From positions 2,914,001-2,978,000 of the forward strand of contig JAUTDP010000010.1 of assembly GCA_033439795.1 (NCBI GenBank): DNA of 64,000 bases, given 5' to 3'. The stretch is from Sordaria brevicollis. Taxonomy: Eukaryota > Ascomycota > Sordariomycetes > Sordariales > Sordariaceae. How positions within the stretch are numbered: the stretch's first letter is position 1; every line of letters starts with the position of its first letter. The notes under the pieces are model-generated. The model was not told the DNA's origin. It was given only the letters and a program-made list of their open reading frames with translations, and searched no databases. This document shows, piece after piece, positions 24,961-37,822 of this stretch. A program made the translations under genes and the position numbers.

Positions 24961-26789
24961 TAATATCCTATTTAAAATTAGTACGGCTACGGTTAATATA
25001 ATTAATATAACGTTAACGCTATAGGTACGGGCGGCGTTCTAACTTACTATAATACTCTAGCCCCAGGTGGCTATTATATACCCCCGTCTACCACCCTAAT
25101 TCTATATACCCTTACGGTTTTATAGGCCTGGTTATAGGCGATGAGAATAGTTCTATTAACGGTTAGGGAAATATATAGCCTCCCACTTAAATCGCAACTA
25201 GAAGCCACTATCTATTAGGTATAGAAATAAATAATAGAGGAGTGTTTTTATAAAATTAAATATCGTAAAGATTTATTAATCTTTTGTAAATAGCCGTTAT
25301 AAATACCTTAATTTATTAAATCTTTCTATCTATTTATCTTACGGACCGCGTAAAATATATTATACCGCCCTTATTAATAGTAGTTATACCACTTTCGGTT
25401 TTATTAATCGTTATTTTATTATTCGAAATAACCTTCCTTTATTTCCTCTTTAAATCCTTAAATTATTATACCTAGCCGATAACTAAGCTAAAAGTAACAT
25501 TACGCACTTTAGTAGACTAATTATAAATACCGGCGTTTATTACGAAATTATCGACCTCCTAATTTACAATTTAACCGACGATAACTTAGTAATCCTTAAC
25601 TACCCTTAACTAATCTACTATACCTTAAATATCGATTAACTTAACAATCGCCTTACTTTTAGCCGGTTTTACGAGCGCTACGGTTATTTTTTACAAGGAG
25701 CGCCTCTCTACCTTCGTTACGTACCTTTATTTTATAAATATTAATAAATCCCTTTCGTTACGCTATCGATCGCCCCCCCTAGAATTATCCCTAATATAAA
25801 GCCCGTATATTAGAAGCCTTTAGTAAAAGATATTCCCGACGAGGGCGAGCCGGATTCCTCTTCCCTAACGGAGTCCGCTCGTAAAATTTCGATTTCTACG
25901 ATAATATAACGTATTGCCCGTTAAAAGTTTAATAGGTTTAAATAAAGGGTAATTAATTATATAGGCACTATACCTATAAATAAAATTATCGGCGGATAAA
26001 CCCTTATATTTATAATTACGATACGTTACTTTCCCCTATCGCTACCCCGTATAATGCCCGTACCTTATAAATTCGTTAGAGGAATTCGTATTTTATTCCT
26101 AAATTACCGTACCCCGGCCTACCTTTATTATATCTTTAAAGGCCCCTTCGATTTAAACGATATTAAAGAATTATTAGTAATTACGTTCAATTAATTTACC
26201 GAGAAATATAAACTTTAAATTATCTAAATAATACAAATAAATATAGCGAAGGATATCTAGCATATATTCGACGAAGATAAGGTAATAAAAGAGAAAAGTG
26301 CCCTAGCGCTTAACGTAGTTAGCGAATCCCTTATAATTAATATAATTAAAAACGTTATAAACGGTAAAATATATTATTATAAGAAATTCTTCGGTAGTAA
26401 TTACTATACGTAGATCAATACTCTTTATAGTATTGGCACTAAGGAAGTAATTAAAGCAATTAGGGTATCCGCGTCCGTAATATTTATAAAGTACGCTTCC
26501 AACTTTAAAATATACGAAAATACTATTAATAACTATTTTACCGCCAATAATATTAATATTAATAAAATTACTTTTAAAAACGTAATAAAATTCTATAAAA
26601 AAACCGATAAGCCCCTTAAAATTAACGCCCAAATTTAAGCTAAATTCCCCTACTAATATTAATAATAAACGAACAATTTCAAATAAGAAATAACTAATAT
26701 ATTTCCCCTAAATAGATTATACGATTTTAAGTTCGAATTTAAACCTAGCGCTATACTACCTGCGTCCTATGGCCGTACTTTCAGCCTTA

Positions 26790-29680
26790 AAGAATTTAAT
26801 ATTATTAAAAAATAGATCGACGATAACTTTAAGAAGAAGTTTATCCGGCCGTCGCAATCGGAAACCTCCGCTCCTATCCTCTTAGTTAAAAAACCGGGCG
26901 GCGGAGTCCGCATTTACATTAATTATCGGGGTATTAATAACATTATTCTCAAATCCCGCTACCCATTCCCTTTAATTAAGGAAACCCTCGACGCGATTTA
27001 CTACACTAAGATCTTTACGAAGCTCGATATTATTACCGCTTTTAACCGCGTCCGTATTAAGGAAGGATACGAATAATTTATTACATTTATAATACGGTTC
27101 GGGCTATTCGAATCCTTAATAATACTTTTTAATCTCTAAGGCGCACTAAGCGCCTTTTAAAATTATATTAATAATCTCCTATACAATATCTTCGACGTTT
27201 ATACGACCGCTTACCTTAATAATATCCTTATTTACTCCGATAATAAAAAAGATTATAAGCACTACGTTAACAATATCTTCGAACGCTTTACTAAAATAAG
27301 CCTTAATATCGACATCGATAAATACGAGTTTTATACGAAATATATAAAATACTTTAGCTTTATTATAATATTAGGAGGTATTAAAATAGACCTAAATAAG
27401 GTTAAAACCGTTTTCGAATAGGCACCGCTATAATTTAAAAAGTCCTTATAGTAATTCCTAAGCTTCGCGAACTTCTACCGTCGGTTTATAAAAAACTTTT
27501 TAATAATAATTTTACCTTTATACAAATTAATAAAGAAGGATATATTATAGTCGTAGTCCGACCGCTACTAATCCGCGTTTAAGGTTTTAAAAAAGGCTTT
27601 CGCTACTAGACCGATTTTAAAGATTTATAATTGGATTAAAAAAACCATCGTCGAAATTAACGCCTCGAATTGGGTAGCAGGCGGTATACTTTTACAATAC
27701 GGAAACGATAGCGTATTATACCCCATAGCCTACTTCTTTACGAAACACTCTATTTAGGAATATAATTACAACATTTATAATAAAGAATTCCTAATTATTA
27801 TTAAAGTACTAGAAGAATAGCAATTGGAACTCGAGGGCGTATAATAACCTTTCGATATCCTTACAGATTATAAAAACCTAAAAATATTTACGATTAATAA
27901 GTAATTAATATAACGTTATATACGGTAATCCTAATTTCTATCCCGCTTTAATTTCTAAATCTAATATACCCCCGGCTCTAAGAATTTACGTCTAGACGTA
28001 TTTAATCGCAAACTTAACGATATCCTTACCGGGGTTGAAGATAAATGTTTAATTATCTATTAGCGTATACTATTATAACCTTTATAATTCGTAGACGGAT
28101 ACTTTAACGATTTTGCAATATACTTCTCCTTATCCTTTATAAACGATTACGAAGATAAATCTATCGACGATATTATTTTAAATAATTATAAGAATTCCGT
28201 ATTTCTCTAAGAGGTTATTTCCGTTTTAAATAATTTAAACGCCCGTAATTAATTAATCTCCGTCCGTAAGGTCCTATATAAAACTTTTAGCGAATATTAA
28301 ATTATACTTAACGGTATAACGAAATAGCGAAACTATATTATTATCGACCTTTACAATAAGGAACTTCAATTCTAATTAATTAGCCGTTAATATAATTCGC
28401 TTAATACGGGCTACCTAGGGCGTAACGCTATATACGAATTATTATCTTACGAATTCTATTAAGAGGGAATAGTTAACGATATCTACGTTTTTTATAAAGT
28501 ATACCTCCTATATATAAAGACGAAATTCCTTAAGTAGGGATATATTAGCCTTCTTAAAACTATCCCGGTTATTATAACGCCGTAGACTATAATTTCAGTC
28601 GATTACATTACCCCGCTACCGGGCAATATATACTTTGGCCAAGAGTTTAAATATATTTATATCGTCGTAGACCGATTAACTAAAATACAATATTTTATTC
28701 CAATAATTACGCTATCCGTTAAAAAGTTAATAGAACGATTCATCAATAGGGTTTATTACTTTTATAAGCTTCTAAATTCTATCCTTTCCGATTATAATAC
28801 GTAATTTATATCCCGTTTCTAATTATCCTTCTATTAACGATTAGGAATAACACGTAAATTTACTTTTACTTTCTACCCGTAGATTAATACTTAAATGGAA
28901 TATATTAACGTTAAAATAAAATAATACCTCCGCTTATACGTTAATTAGTCCTAAACGGATTGGGCCAAATAACTCCCCTTTACCGAATTCGTAAAAAATA
29001 ACGCTATTTTTTCTTCGATAAATTTATCCCCCTTCTTCATTAATTATAAATATTACCTCCGTATAGGCACTAAACTTCGTAACCCGCCGCCTCTTATACT
29101 ATTATTTACGCAATTAAAGGAATACTATAAAATTAATAAATTCGCCGACTAATTTAAAAAGATTTGGGATTTTGCAGTCTAATAAACGAAATGAATTTAA
29201 AATTAGTACGAGGAGAATATTAATAAACGTCGTATCGATTTAGTAAAATATAAATTTAGGGATATAATACTATTCGATACCTCCAACCTCTCTAATAGCC
29301 GCTTATATATTAAACTCTCTCCCCGTTGGGAGGGCCTATTTATAGTCCTTAAATCCGATACTTATACCATTAAATTAAAGCTCTCCAATAATATAAAATA
29401 TTCGCCTACTTTTTACGTCTCTATAATATAACGCTGGTTCGGCTAAGGCCTTTCCGGTTAGGTAACCAATTCCGATATCTATACCAACGAAGGAAAAATA
29501 ATGGTCCGTACCGATAAATACAAAGAATACGTAAAATAGGGCTTCGATAAGCTAATAAACGTCGAGTAGTAAGGTAAAAACCGCTATTAATATTATTTAA
29601 TTAAGTAGAAGGGCGATTACGAACTAACCTAGGAAAAGGTTAATAACGTTATCGATTGCGAAGTATAATTTTAGGAATTT
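26790..29680 (+). pseudogene. Element C pol remnant: RT, RNase H, integrase, chromodomain
   Basis: RT is clear from a 'LVKKPGGG' block near 26,885, the 'YPFPLIKETLD' block near 26,965 and the YxDD box at 27,212-27,223 with both Asp codons now Asn. The integrase core near 28,590-28,900 keeps 'VDRLTK'-type text. The chromodomain near 29,565-29,670 shows the 'YL(V)KWKG ... L T W E' pattern with the Trp codons now TAG. Stops at Trp/Gln positions inactivate every domain. Confidence 0.88.
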
Positions 29681-30058
29681 TATTACGAATACCCCGATAA
29701 GCTTATATTACTCCGCGTTCGAAACCTCCTCGACCGATTCCGCTAGGAGGAACGAGATATTACGACAATAGACTCCGCCACCGCCGCTACCTACGACGAG
29801 CCCTTACGCCGCCGCTCCGCCCAATTGGCATAATAATTCGTTATTTCGAAGATGGAGACGTTATTATTAAAGAAAGAGGAGGAGGAGGGGTTAATGGAAG
29901 TAATGATAAGGATTGTACGATTTTTAATAAATAAATGGTTTAGGATATAGCTAGCGTTACATTTAGGAGTATTCAACGAATTATTAAAGGATTTTAGGAT
30001 ATAATTATACGTATATATAGATTTTTTAGCTCTACGAACTTCTTTTAAAGGGGGATAG

Positions 30059-30340
30059 TATTATAGGATTAGACCTATGCCATACCTAGTACACGTACTG
30101 ACCACCCTTATAGGTACCTAGTTCCTTAGTAGCTATTCACGACTATAGTATATATACTATGGCACGATATGGCCCAGATCTGGTCACCAATAGTTACGTA
30201 TAGTATTACGTAGGCGTATACGGGCTGGGGCATGGGCTCGCGCCCATATATCCAGCCCTCTACGTATACTTCCCATTTCCTCTCCTTCGTACTTTAATAC
30301 ATATCCTAACCTATACCTAACGTGCACTCAGCCCGTGATA
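30059..30340 (+). repeat. Element C 3' LTR
   Basis: 282 bp, partner of 22,890-23,171. The first ~110 bp are mutated and the last ~160 bp are nearly intact. Confidence 0.95.
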
Positions 30341-30345
30341 ATAGA

Positions 30346-31628
30346 GGAATATAATTTAAAAGCTTTAAATTTAGCGTTTAAATTTACGTACTAATATTCT
30401 TTAAGAGAGTAAAATCCTTTTTCGTATATTTTATATATAGGGAGCTCTTTACTTTTACCCTTTTTATTTTTCGAATTTTATTTTTTACATATATTTTCGG
30501 AATTATCCGACGTTTACTTTCGTTTATTTATATTACCTTTAAACTTCTTATTTTTACCTTATTAACGAACGTCCTTATTATTAATTTTTTAATAATTATT
30601 AACTTTATTATCGTTATTAACGTAATAATAAATTTAACCGTTAATTTTAATAATAAACGCCTTATAATTATTTTTACCCGCAGAGGTTATAATATTACGG
30701 CGATTATCTATATTCTACCTCTTAAAGTCTTTATATACCTTTATATATTTTAAAATATTATTTTCTATTTTATTATTAAACTTCTATATTATATCGGCGT
30801 AATTAAGTCGGATAATTTTAATAGCGGCGCGGAAATCGTTATATTAAAATATAGCGTTTATATATTCCTTAATTCCCTTAATAATACCGTTATTTATAAT
30901 TATAGCCTAATTTTAAAATTAAATATTAAAATTAATTAATTCCTTTCGAAGGATTATAATACTATTAATATAGGCCTTACGGGCATTAATAAACTTATTA
31001 ATAATATTATATCGGGTTCTTTACTTAAAAAGGTTATATTAAATTTAAATATCCTATTCTTCCTTTATAACCGAGCCTTAAAGTCCGTAATTAATTAAAA
31101 ATTTTATTTAAACTTTTATAACTTTATTCCTAATTTCGAATTTTAATTAATCCTTCTTTTTATCGGAGTAAATAGCTTTAATATTGTAATAGAATTAAAA
31201 ATTGCCCAAATTTTCTTCGGTAGGGATCCTATCGATTAAAATATTATTTCAATAATAGTAGGGAATTTCGACGGTCTCTCCAACTTTATTAATCGTAATA
31301 CGAAAAAGACCGGCTTTAAGAAAATGTAACTCTTTATTAACTATTTCAATACGGAATTTAATAGCTAATTTAAAAGGGAAATTACCGGGTTTAAAGTAAA
31401 AAAATTCGCGAAGTATATCAACTTCGCTTAGGAGCTAAGCTTTAATAATATTAAAATTATATTTAGTTTATAGCATTTCCTCCTAATGGACCCAATCGTC
31501 GTTATCGGTAAGGAAGGGGTTATTAATGGTTATTTTGTTAATTTACTTTGAAGAAAATATCGTAATAGTAATAATTGTATTATCGTTATTATCGGTATTA
31601 ATGGTAATAAGTATATTAGACTATTAAT
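30346..31628 (-). pseudogene. Element B gag-side remnant
   Basis: About 1.3 kb of AT-rich element B sequence between the nested element and the right LTR. By copia gene order on the minus strand this is the 5' part (gag and start of pol). Protein-like stretches are present but no diagnostic motif survived that I can name. Confidence 0.65.
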
Positions 31629-31812
31629 TATCAGATTATATAGGAGAATTGATTAATTCTGTATATCTATATATAACTATAGAGAACCGGATTCTGGAGC
31701 TCTAGTCGGGGGAGCTGGGGGTATCCCTTATTTGCCAAGACCTTCTGGGTGGCTGGCAGTGCTGACCAGCTGTATACTGTTTTGGTCCAGAATACCACCC
31801 TGGAATCTGACA
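31629..31812 (-). repeat. Element B LTR, right copy (5' LTR of the minus-strand element)
   Basis: 184 bp, partner of 18,830-19,013. The inner ~60 bp are RIP-mutated; the outer ~120 bp are intact and end AATCTGACA. The right target duplication GTTAG follows at 31,813-31,817. Confidence 0.95.
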
Positions 31813-31817
31813 GTTAG

Positions 31818-32688
31818 CTGTGGTATTGGGCCCAAGCTCCCCACACACGTGATTTGGGCTAACCGGATGAGGCTAGCTTCACATACCTTGAGAGCTGTGC
31901 TTGCAGGGGTTGGATGTTTGCTGAGCATTCACGGCACTGCACACGGCAGGCAAAGACAACATGCTGCTCTCAGAAAAATCGTGGGTTCGCGTCTTGTTCC
32001 CGTCCAGCATCCAGTGCGTCAGTCCCGTCTCCAACTGAAAGTCAAAAGTTTGGTTCAGGCAGAGGAAGGAACCGCTGTATCGCAATTTGGAGGTGACCAC
32101 CACAACACAACATCCAGACTTTTTCGCTGTGGAGGGATTTTTGTTTGTTGCCATTCATCTTATCTTTCATCACTTTTTCGCCAATTACATTTCCCGCCAC
32201 CAGGGAGTGCCGACCACCGATCTCAGGTCAACAGAAGGGCCATCCCGTCGTCGACGACCCAAGCGACTTTATCTAATCCAAACAAACAATCCAAATCCAC
32301 TCGGATACCATCCCGCCGCCTCGAGGGACATTGCAGCACTACGAGTATAAAGTAGACCTCCGACAGCATTAGTTACCGCCGACGACGACACCGTGCTTCG
32401 GTCAAGTCACGAACAAGTCGCCCAAAGACGACGCATTAACGACGCGCTTCTTCCCCGCCGCGCATTCGTCACTGCGACTCCATCTCCACATTCACCTCCA
32501 AAATCTCGACCGGCTCGGGCCTCTTGCATTCCACGGCCCCCCTCCCATTTGCGCCAGTCCCGTGGCCCAATGCCATCCGGCTCGTGACGATAAATACAAA
32601 AAGTCCAATACTGCAAAGGTGTAACAGCAAGATTACACTCGGACAACAATAACATTCAGTGGTTGTAGAGGGACAAAGAGCTATCAAC
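31818..32688 (+). promoter_or_regulatory. nup159 upstream region and leader
   Basis: 871 bp of normal composition between element B's right target duplication and the nup159 ATG. It is rich in CGAC/ACC-type sequence close to the gene, as in other leaders here. No defined site is recognised. With 18,398-18,829 it would form a ~1.3-kb shared divergent promoter before the transposon arrived. A 207-codon open frame across the LTR edge is not considered a gene. Confidence 0.6.
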
Positions 32689-35600
32689 ATGGCGTTTGCC
32701 TTCTCAAACCAGTCCGGCGCGGCTGGCGGAGTGACAGAGGGTCCTGCTCTCGAGGTTATTCAGACAGAGGTATGTTTGCGACAACACTTCCCTCCCTAGT
32801 TGTTATGCTAACTCACTGTTTCCACCAGGGTCTTGGCTTCCTTGCCATCAACGGCGAGGCCAAAGTCCAACTGACCTCGAAATGGAATCCTGCTCCTGCC
32901 CCGACGGCATCTCTCCTCAGCGTTGCTCCGCACAAGGGACTCGTAGCCGCCGCAGGTCCTGATGCCTTCATAATCTCCACCACCGAATCTGTACGAAAGG
33001 GCTTCGAGGCCGAACAGCCCGCCGAGGGCGACATCCGACCCTTTACGCCACAGGCCACCATTCCTATGCCTCTTCGCGTCTCACAGCTCGCCTTTACTGC
33101 CGATGAGAAATACCTTGTGTTGTCCGCCGAGGAGGGGGGTGGTCTGGCAGTCTACGATGTCGATGCCCTTAGCAATGGCACCACGCAATCCGCCTTTGAG
33201 ATAAGCACCAACGGCGAAGCGCTTCGTTCTTTGATACCCAACCCGGCACCCGAATTCGCCCACTTCTGCGCAGTCATCACCACCAACGGCAACCTATACA
33301 TGGCCAACTTGAACGAGCGTCAACTGGTTTCGGGAGCCAATGGCCCAACGTTACGGTCCCAGGTTAGCTGTGCGTCATGGAGTACCAGAGGCAAGCAGCT
33401 TGTAGCGGGCATGGCAGACGGTTCGATTATTCAGATGACCCCAGACGGTGCTGAGAAGGCGCATATCCCCAAGCCTCCCGGTCTGGGAGACTACCATGTG
33501 TCTTCGCTGGCGTGGCTTGAGAACCATGTGTTCCTCGCCATTCACAACCCTACAAGCGGCCAGGATCCGTCTGTATACCATATCATCACACGCCAGCAGG
33601 CACCTAACACGCAAGCTACCTTTACCTACAACAAGATGACAGACCCTGTCGAACCATTTGGCGCCGAAAAGACACCTCACCATACGGTATTACGGCTGAA
33701 GGATTTCCCACCGAACATTACCGATCTTCTGCTGGTGTCTTCCACAGCCGTCGAAAGCATTGGTCTCCTTACCCGTTCAAAGACCCCTTTGGCGGCCGAC
33801 AAACCGGTTGTCAATGCCTTCACCACAACGGAATTCGCCGATGACACGAAGCGCGCGCTTCTCCCTATGAGTGAGGATATGACGGAAACCTTCCCTGTTG
33901 GTACTGCTCTGGACCTGTCTGCCAAAGACAAGGTTTATAAGCCCATTCCCACGGACGAAATCAACGAGTCGCCAGGTCCTCTTCCCGGCCTCTGGGTACT
34001 TAATAACGACGGTGTCCTTTCGGCCTGGTGGGTTGTCTACAACGAGTCTATTCGTACCGGAACGACATATCCTGGTCTTGCTGTCATGGATGCCAACAAG
34101 CCTGCCCAAGTTGCGCAGCCAGCGCAAGCTCAATCTGCCTTTGGCGCTTCTACTACAACTGCGCCGGCATTTGGTTCCTCTACTACGGCCGCTCCGGCGT
34201 TCGGCTCTTCAACTGCGCCTGCATCAACATTTGGCTCTTCGGCGTTCGGTGCTGCCCCTACTCTCGGAGCCAAGACGTCCCCATGGAGCGGCGGCGGCAC
34301 GACGGCCCCAGCATTCGGGTCCAGTGGTTTTGCAAGCTCTGCTCCAGCTGCTGCTGGTCCGGCTTTCGGCGCCCCGAGCGCGCTTGGCGGCCCAGCAGCT
34401 GCTCCTGCTTTTGGTCAGTCCTCCATGATAGGAATGGGAGTCAAGGCCTCTCCATGGGCCTCTGGCGGCGCCAGCACTGGTTCCGCGGCGACTTCAGGTA
34501 AGGTCTTTGGCGGCGGTGCTGCCTCATCATCCGGTGGGTTTGCCAGCTTTGCGAATAAGCCTACTCCCTTTACTAGCTTTGCGGGGAAGTCGGAAGGCAG
34601 CGCGTTTGGCTCGATGGCCGGTAACAACTCTGGTGGTAGCATCTTCGGATCCAAGCCGGCTGAGACGAAGGAAGTCTCGATGGATACTGACACAGCGTTC
34701 CCCCCTCCTGCTGCTAAACCCGCCGGTTCCACGTTTGGATCTTCTCCCTTCGTGCTTGGAACTACTTTCAAGGCTGACCCCAAGACTGCCAATGACAACG
34801 AGGAGCCCTCAGAGAAGAAGGGTGGCTCTCTGTTCGGCAGTGGATTTGGTCTGTCACTCAACGAGCCTGCTTCTGCGGAACCTAAGGACGAGGCCATGGA
34901 GAGCGCGGCTGCTACACCTGTTACTGAGAAGCCCAAGTCAATCTTCAACGTAGGATCCACGACTCCCGCCGGTACCCCTTCGTCCAACAACATCTTTGGT
35001 GCTCCCAAGCCCGCTGGAAGCGCTTTCTCCAACGTGTTCGGAGCGCCCAAAACCGACGAGACCAAGAAGCCGGTTGTCGATCTCTTTGGAAAGCCCAAGA
35101 CTGAGGAAGGTGCGGCTAAACCTAATCCGTTTGCCGCTCCTCTCAAGTCTGCGACGACACCCAACCCATTTGCGGCGCCCCTTAAGGCGGAGACGCAACC
35201 CAAGTCGTTCGCTGACGTTCTCAAAGAAGCGAAATCACCATCACCCGAGGTCAAGGAGGAAGACAAGGAAAACAAGGAGAACCTGGCCAATATTCCGGAG
35301 CCGCCCCTACCCCCGGAGACTACTAGTAAGACGGACTTCTTCCCAGGTTACTCATCAGCATCTTCGATAGCTGACCCATTAGAAACAGCCCCCAAGGTTA
35401 AGAGCGACGATGCTCCTCTGCCACCGGATTTCTTGTCCAGCAAGCCTAAGCCTGCTGATAAGAAGGCTGAGGAAGCGCCGCTACCTCCCAATACCCCGGT
35501 TAAGAACCAGGATCTCCCCAAGCTGCCTCATGTTCCTTGGAGCCCAAGCAAGGAGGACGAGGAAGAGGAGAGCGATCTGGAGGAGGGCGAGGTTGAGGGA

Positions 35601-37313
35601 GACGAGGAGGAGCAGGAGCATAGTGAGAACGAGGAGGACTATGAGGATGAAGAAGAGGAGGACGAGGAACGTGGTAGTGAGGAAGATGAGGAGCGGAGTG
35701 ATGAAGAAGAAGAGGAACACAGTGATGAGGATGATGATCGCTCGGAGGCCAGCGAGGGTAGCGGTGTCGATGTCTCCAAGGAGCTCGACCAGACGACGAC
35801 CTCGGTCCACTTCGAAAACGGAAGCCCACGCTACGAGTCTCGAAACATCTTCGGCAACAGCAAGAACAACCTGGGTGCGAGCACATTCTCGACGATCTCT
35901 CGTTCCGAGGCAGAGGCACCAAAGGGTCCCCTCTTTGGCGAGGCAAACAAGAACGCGCCGCCCTTGTTCCCCAAGCCTGTCATTCCTTTCGATTCTCCCA
36001 GCCCCGTCCGCACCACACAACCTGCCCGGCCTAGCATTCTCAGACCACAGGAAGGACCCCGAACTGCCAGTACTCCTGTCTTTGACAAGAGCCAGCTCTT
36101 CGGTGCCAGCACTACCCCGAAGGGACCTCCACCAGTTGACCCCAACGTGGCCGCACAGCGCAAGTACGCCGCCAAGAAGGAGGCCGAGGCTCAGGCGCTC
36201 GTCGACCCCGAAGACGAAGGTATCCAACAACTGCTTGCTGCCGATGTTGAGCCTACGCTCGTTATGAACGAGTTCCTCGTCGTCGACTCCAAGCTCGAGA
36301 CTCATCGTCCTCCCTCGACCAAGCCCTCCTCCGAGGTCCCTGCCGCGGTCGAGACGTTATGGCGGGATATCAACCGCATGGCCGACCGCCTCGGCCTCAA
36401 CTCGCGTTCTTTGGCGTCATTCATTCTGGGCCATACCTTATTTGCCAAGAAGGAGGGCCGCACGAAAGAAGACCTCGAGAACCCCGACGACTGGGTCCTG
36501 GCCGAAGCTTCTGAGCTTATTAGGCTCATCGACGGCCAGCTGACTCGGGAGTTGGAAGAGGGCCGCATCCAGGATGTCGCTCAGACACAAGCAACCCTCG
36601 ACAAGGTATCTCGGGATCTGAGGACCATGCGCGCCAAGGAAGAGGATATTCGCAAGATCATTGCCGCCCAGACAGACCCCGAACAAATCGCCGTCATCAA
36701 GGCCCAACCGCTCAGTACCGCGCAAGCCACGCAACAAATAGAGTTGCGTCGTGCCTACGCCGAGTTCACCAAGCTACTAGCGCAAGCCGAGGAGGCTCTG
36801 GTCCTGTTGAAGACCAAGATCGCCGCTCGCGCCGCCGAAAAGGGCGCCGTCTCCCTCACCGGCGGTGCCGCCAAGGTACCCACCGTCGAAGCCGTCATGC
36901 GCACCATCCTGAAGATGACTTCCATGGCCGAGAAGCGCAGCGGCGACGTCGACCTGCTCGAAGCTCAAATCCAGCGTCTCAAACTTTCGGAAAGCCGACA
37001 GGCTACACCCACACCTGTCGCCAACCTGAAAGCAAGCACAACCAGCTTCCGCTCCTCTACAGCCTCCTCCTCATTCCACCCCCGCGACTCTGTACGAAGT
37101 ATCGCGTCGCAGTCACCTTTCTCGGCTTCGATGAGGAGTAATAATACTCCGGGAACTAGTGCTAGCCCCAGCCCGAGGAAGAAGGTGTCTAGTTTTACGG
37201 AAGGTGAGAAGAAGGAGATTAAGACGAGGGAACAGAGGAGGAAGGGGAAGCTGGCGCTGTTGAGGAAGGCGTTGGAGAAGCAGGGGCCTAGGGTGGAGAG
37301 GTTGGAGGATTAG
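32689..37313 (+). CDS. nup159: Nucleoporin Nup159 (Nup214 homologue)
   Basis: Exon 1 is 32,689-32,769 (27 codons). A 59-bp intron (32,770-32,828, GTATGT donor, GCTAAC branch site) is followed by exon 2 at 32,829-37,313. The predicted product is 1,521 residues, close to yeast Nup159. Residues ~28-445 form the N-terminal beta-propeller ('GFLAINGEAKVQL' start), which in the family binds the DEAD-box helicase Dbp5 for mRNA export. Residues ~455-820 are FG-rich (SAFG, AFGSS, NPFAAP) for transport-receptor binding. Residues ~937-1,005 are a long acidic Glu/Asp stretch. Residues ~1,200-1,400 are helical/coiled-coil, expected to anchor it with Nsp1 and Nup82 on the cytoplasmic face of the pore. The tail is basic. 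The start is chosen because the first exon reads in frame into the propeller. A 13-kb transposon block ends 876 bp upstream. Confidence 0.95.
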
Positions 37314-37822
37314 TGAGGTTGAGGTAGAGGTAAAGGGGGGTTTGTAAAACCAGTCTGTTATAATGTCAGGCGTGGATGATGGTTGTTGGTGGTGGTGGTG
37401 GTGGTGGTGGTGGCGGTGGTGAAGGATAGGTATGGGCCGCGCCGGGCCGGGTAGGTCAAGGAGAGGCCAGGAGGCCAGGAGTATAAGGATATGTTCTTGT
37501 ATTGATTAACTCATGATACGATTAAGTATACCGGCGTTAAGTGACAGAAGAGATAAAGTGTGGAAGAGTCTGAAATAGGCATTTATTGTAGAGTTCAATG
37601 AGTGCCCAGAGCAACTGCTTGCGTGAAGTGAGTGTCTGGGATTCTAAGCCCAGATTTGTAGAAGACAGTTTGCCGGTTGATTAGTACCCTACCTATCACG
37701 AAGAACTTCCATATCATCTTTTTACACTTTCTCCGATATCATACTCATCGTCGAGGAGGACATTTTCACATTCCCCTCTGTGTTATTTTCCTGTCGTACC
37801 GACTTCTATATTTGTCACTTAC
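37314..37822. other. nup159 3' region with GGT tract
   Basis: Mostly 3' UTR-like sequence. A (GGT)n tract spans about 37,385-37,420. No gene is seen. Confidence 0.6.

Larger units (their letters stand above)
22890..30340 (+). mobile_element. Element C: RIP-inactivated Ty3-type chromovirus nested in element B
   Basis: LTRs of 282 bp (22,890-23,171 and 30,059-30,340) start TGTCACAGG and end GTGATA/GTAATA (ancestrally GTGACA by the inverted-repeat rule). A perfect ATAGA duplication flanks them (22,885-22,889 and 30,341-30,345), and both flanks are element B sequence. Plus-strand remnants in order are gag with zinc knuckle at 24,787-24,828, reverse transcriptase with YxDD box at 27,212-27,223 (now Tyr-Leu-Asn-Asn), RNase H around 27,640-27,900, integrase around 28,380-28,900 and a chromodomain at about 29,565-29,670. 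A polypurine tract (AAAGGGGGA) precedes the 3' LTR. Its LTRs differ from those of element A, so it is a separate family. Length 7,451 bp. Confidence 0.95.
18830..31812 (-). mobile_element. Element B: RIP-inactivated Ty1/copia retrotransposon, split by element C
   Basis: LTRs of 184 bp (18,830-19,013 and 31,629-31,812) begin TGTCAGATT and end AATCTGACA in unmutated copies. They are flanked by a perfect GTTAG duplication (18,825-18,829 and 31,813-31,817). Coding remnants run on the minus strand. Removing element C leaves about 5.5 kb, usual for copia elements. A copia reverse transcriptase lies near 20,000-20,200 with its YVDD box at 20,148-20,159 read as Tyr-Val-Asn-Asp, followed by a 'LGIEV' block. 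The RNase H tail at about 19,240-19,380 has the family's 'IDI' and 'LTK' motifs. A G-rich polypurine tract adjoins the left LTR (AAGGGGGTG on the minus strand, 19,014 onward). The gag side lies at 30,346-31,628. All frames are broken by RIP stops. Confidence 0.93.

Noticed and set aside
31732..32355. 207-codon plus-strand open frame upstream of nup159
   Set aside because: It starts inside the element B LTR and crosses into the host leader, so it cannot be an ancestral gene.
35481..36305. 274-codon minus-strand open frame
   Set aside because: Shadow of the acidic-repeat and following region of nup159 on the other strand.
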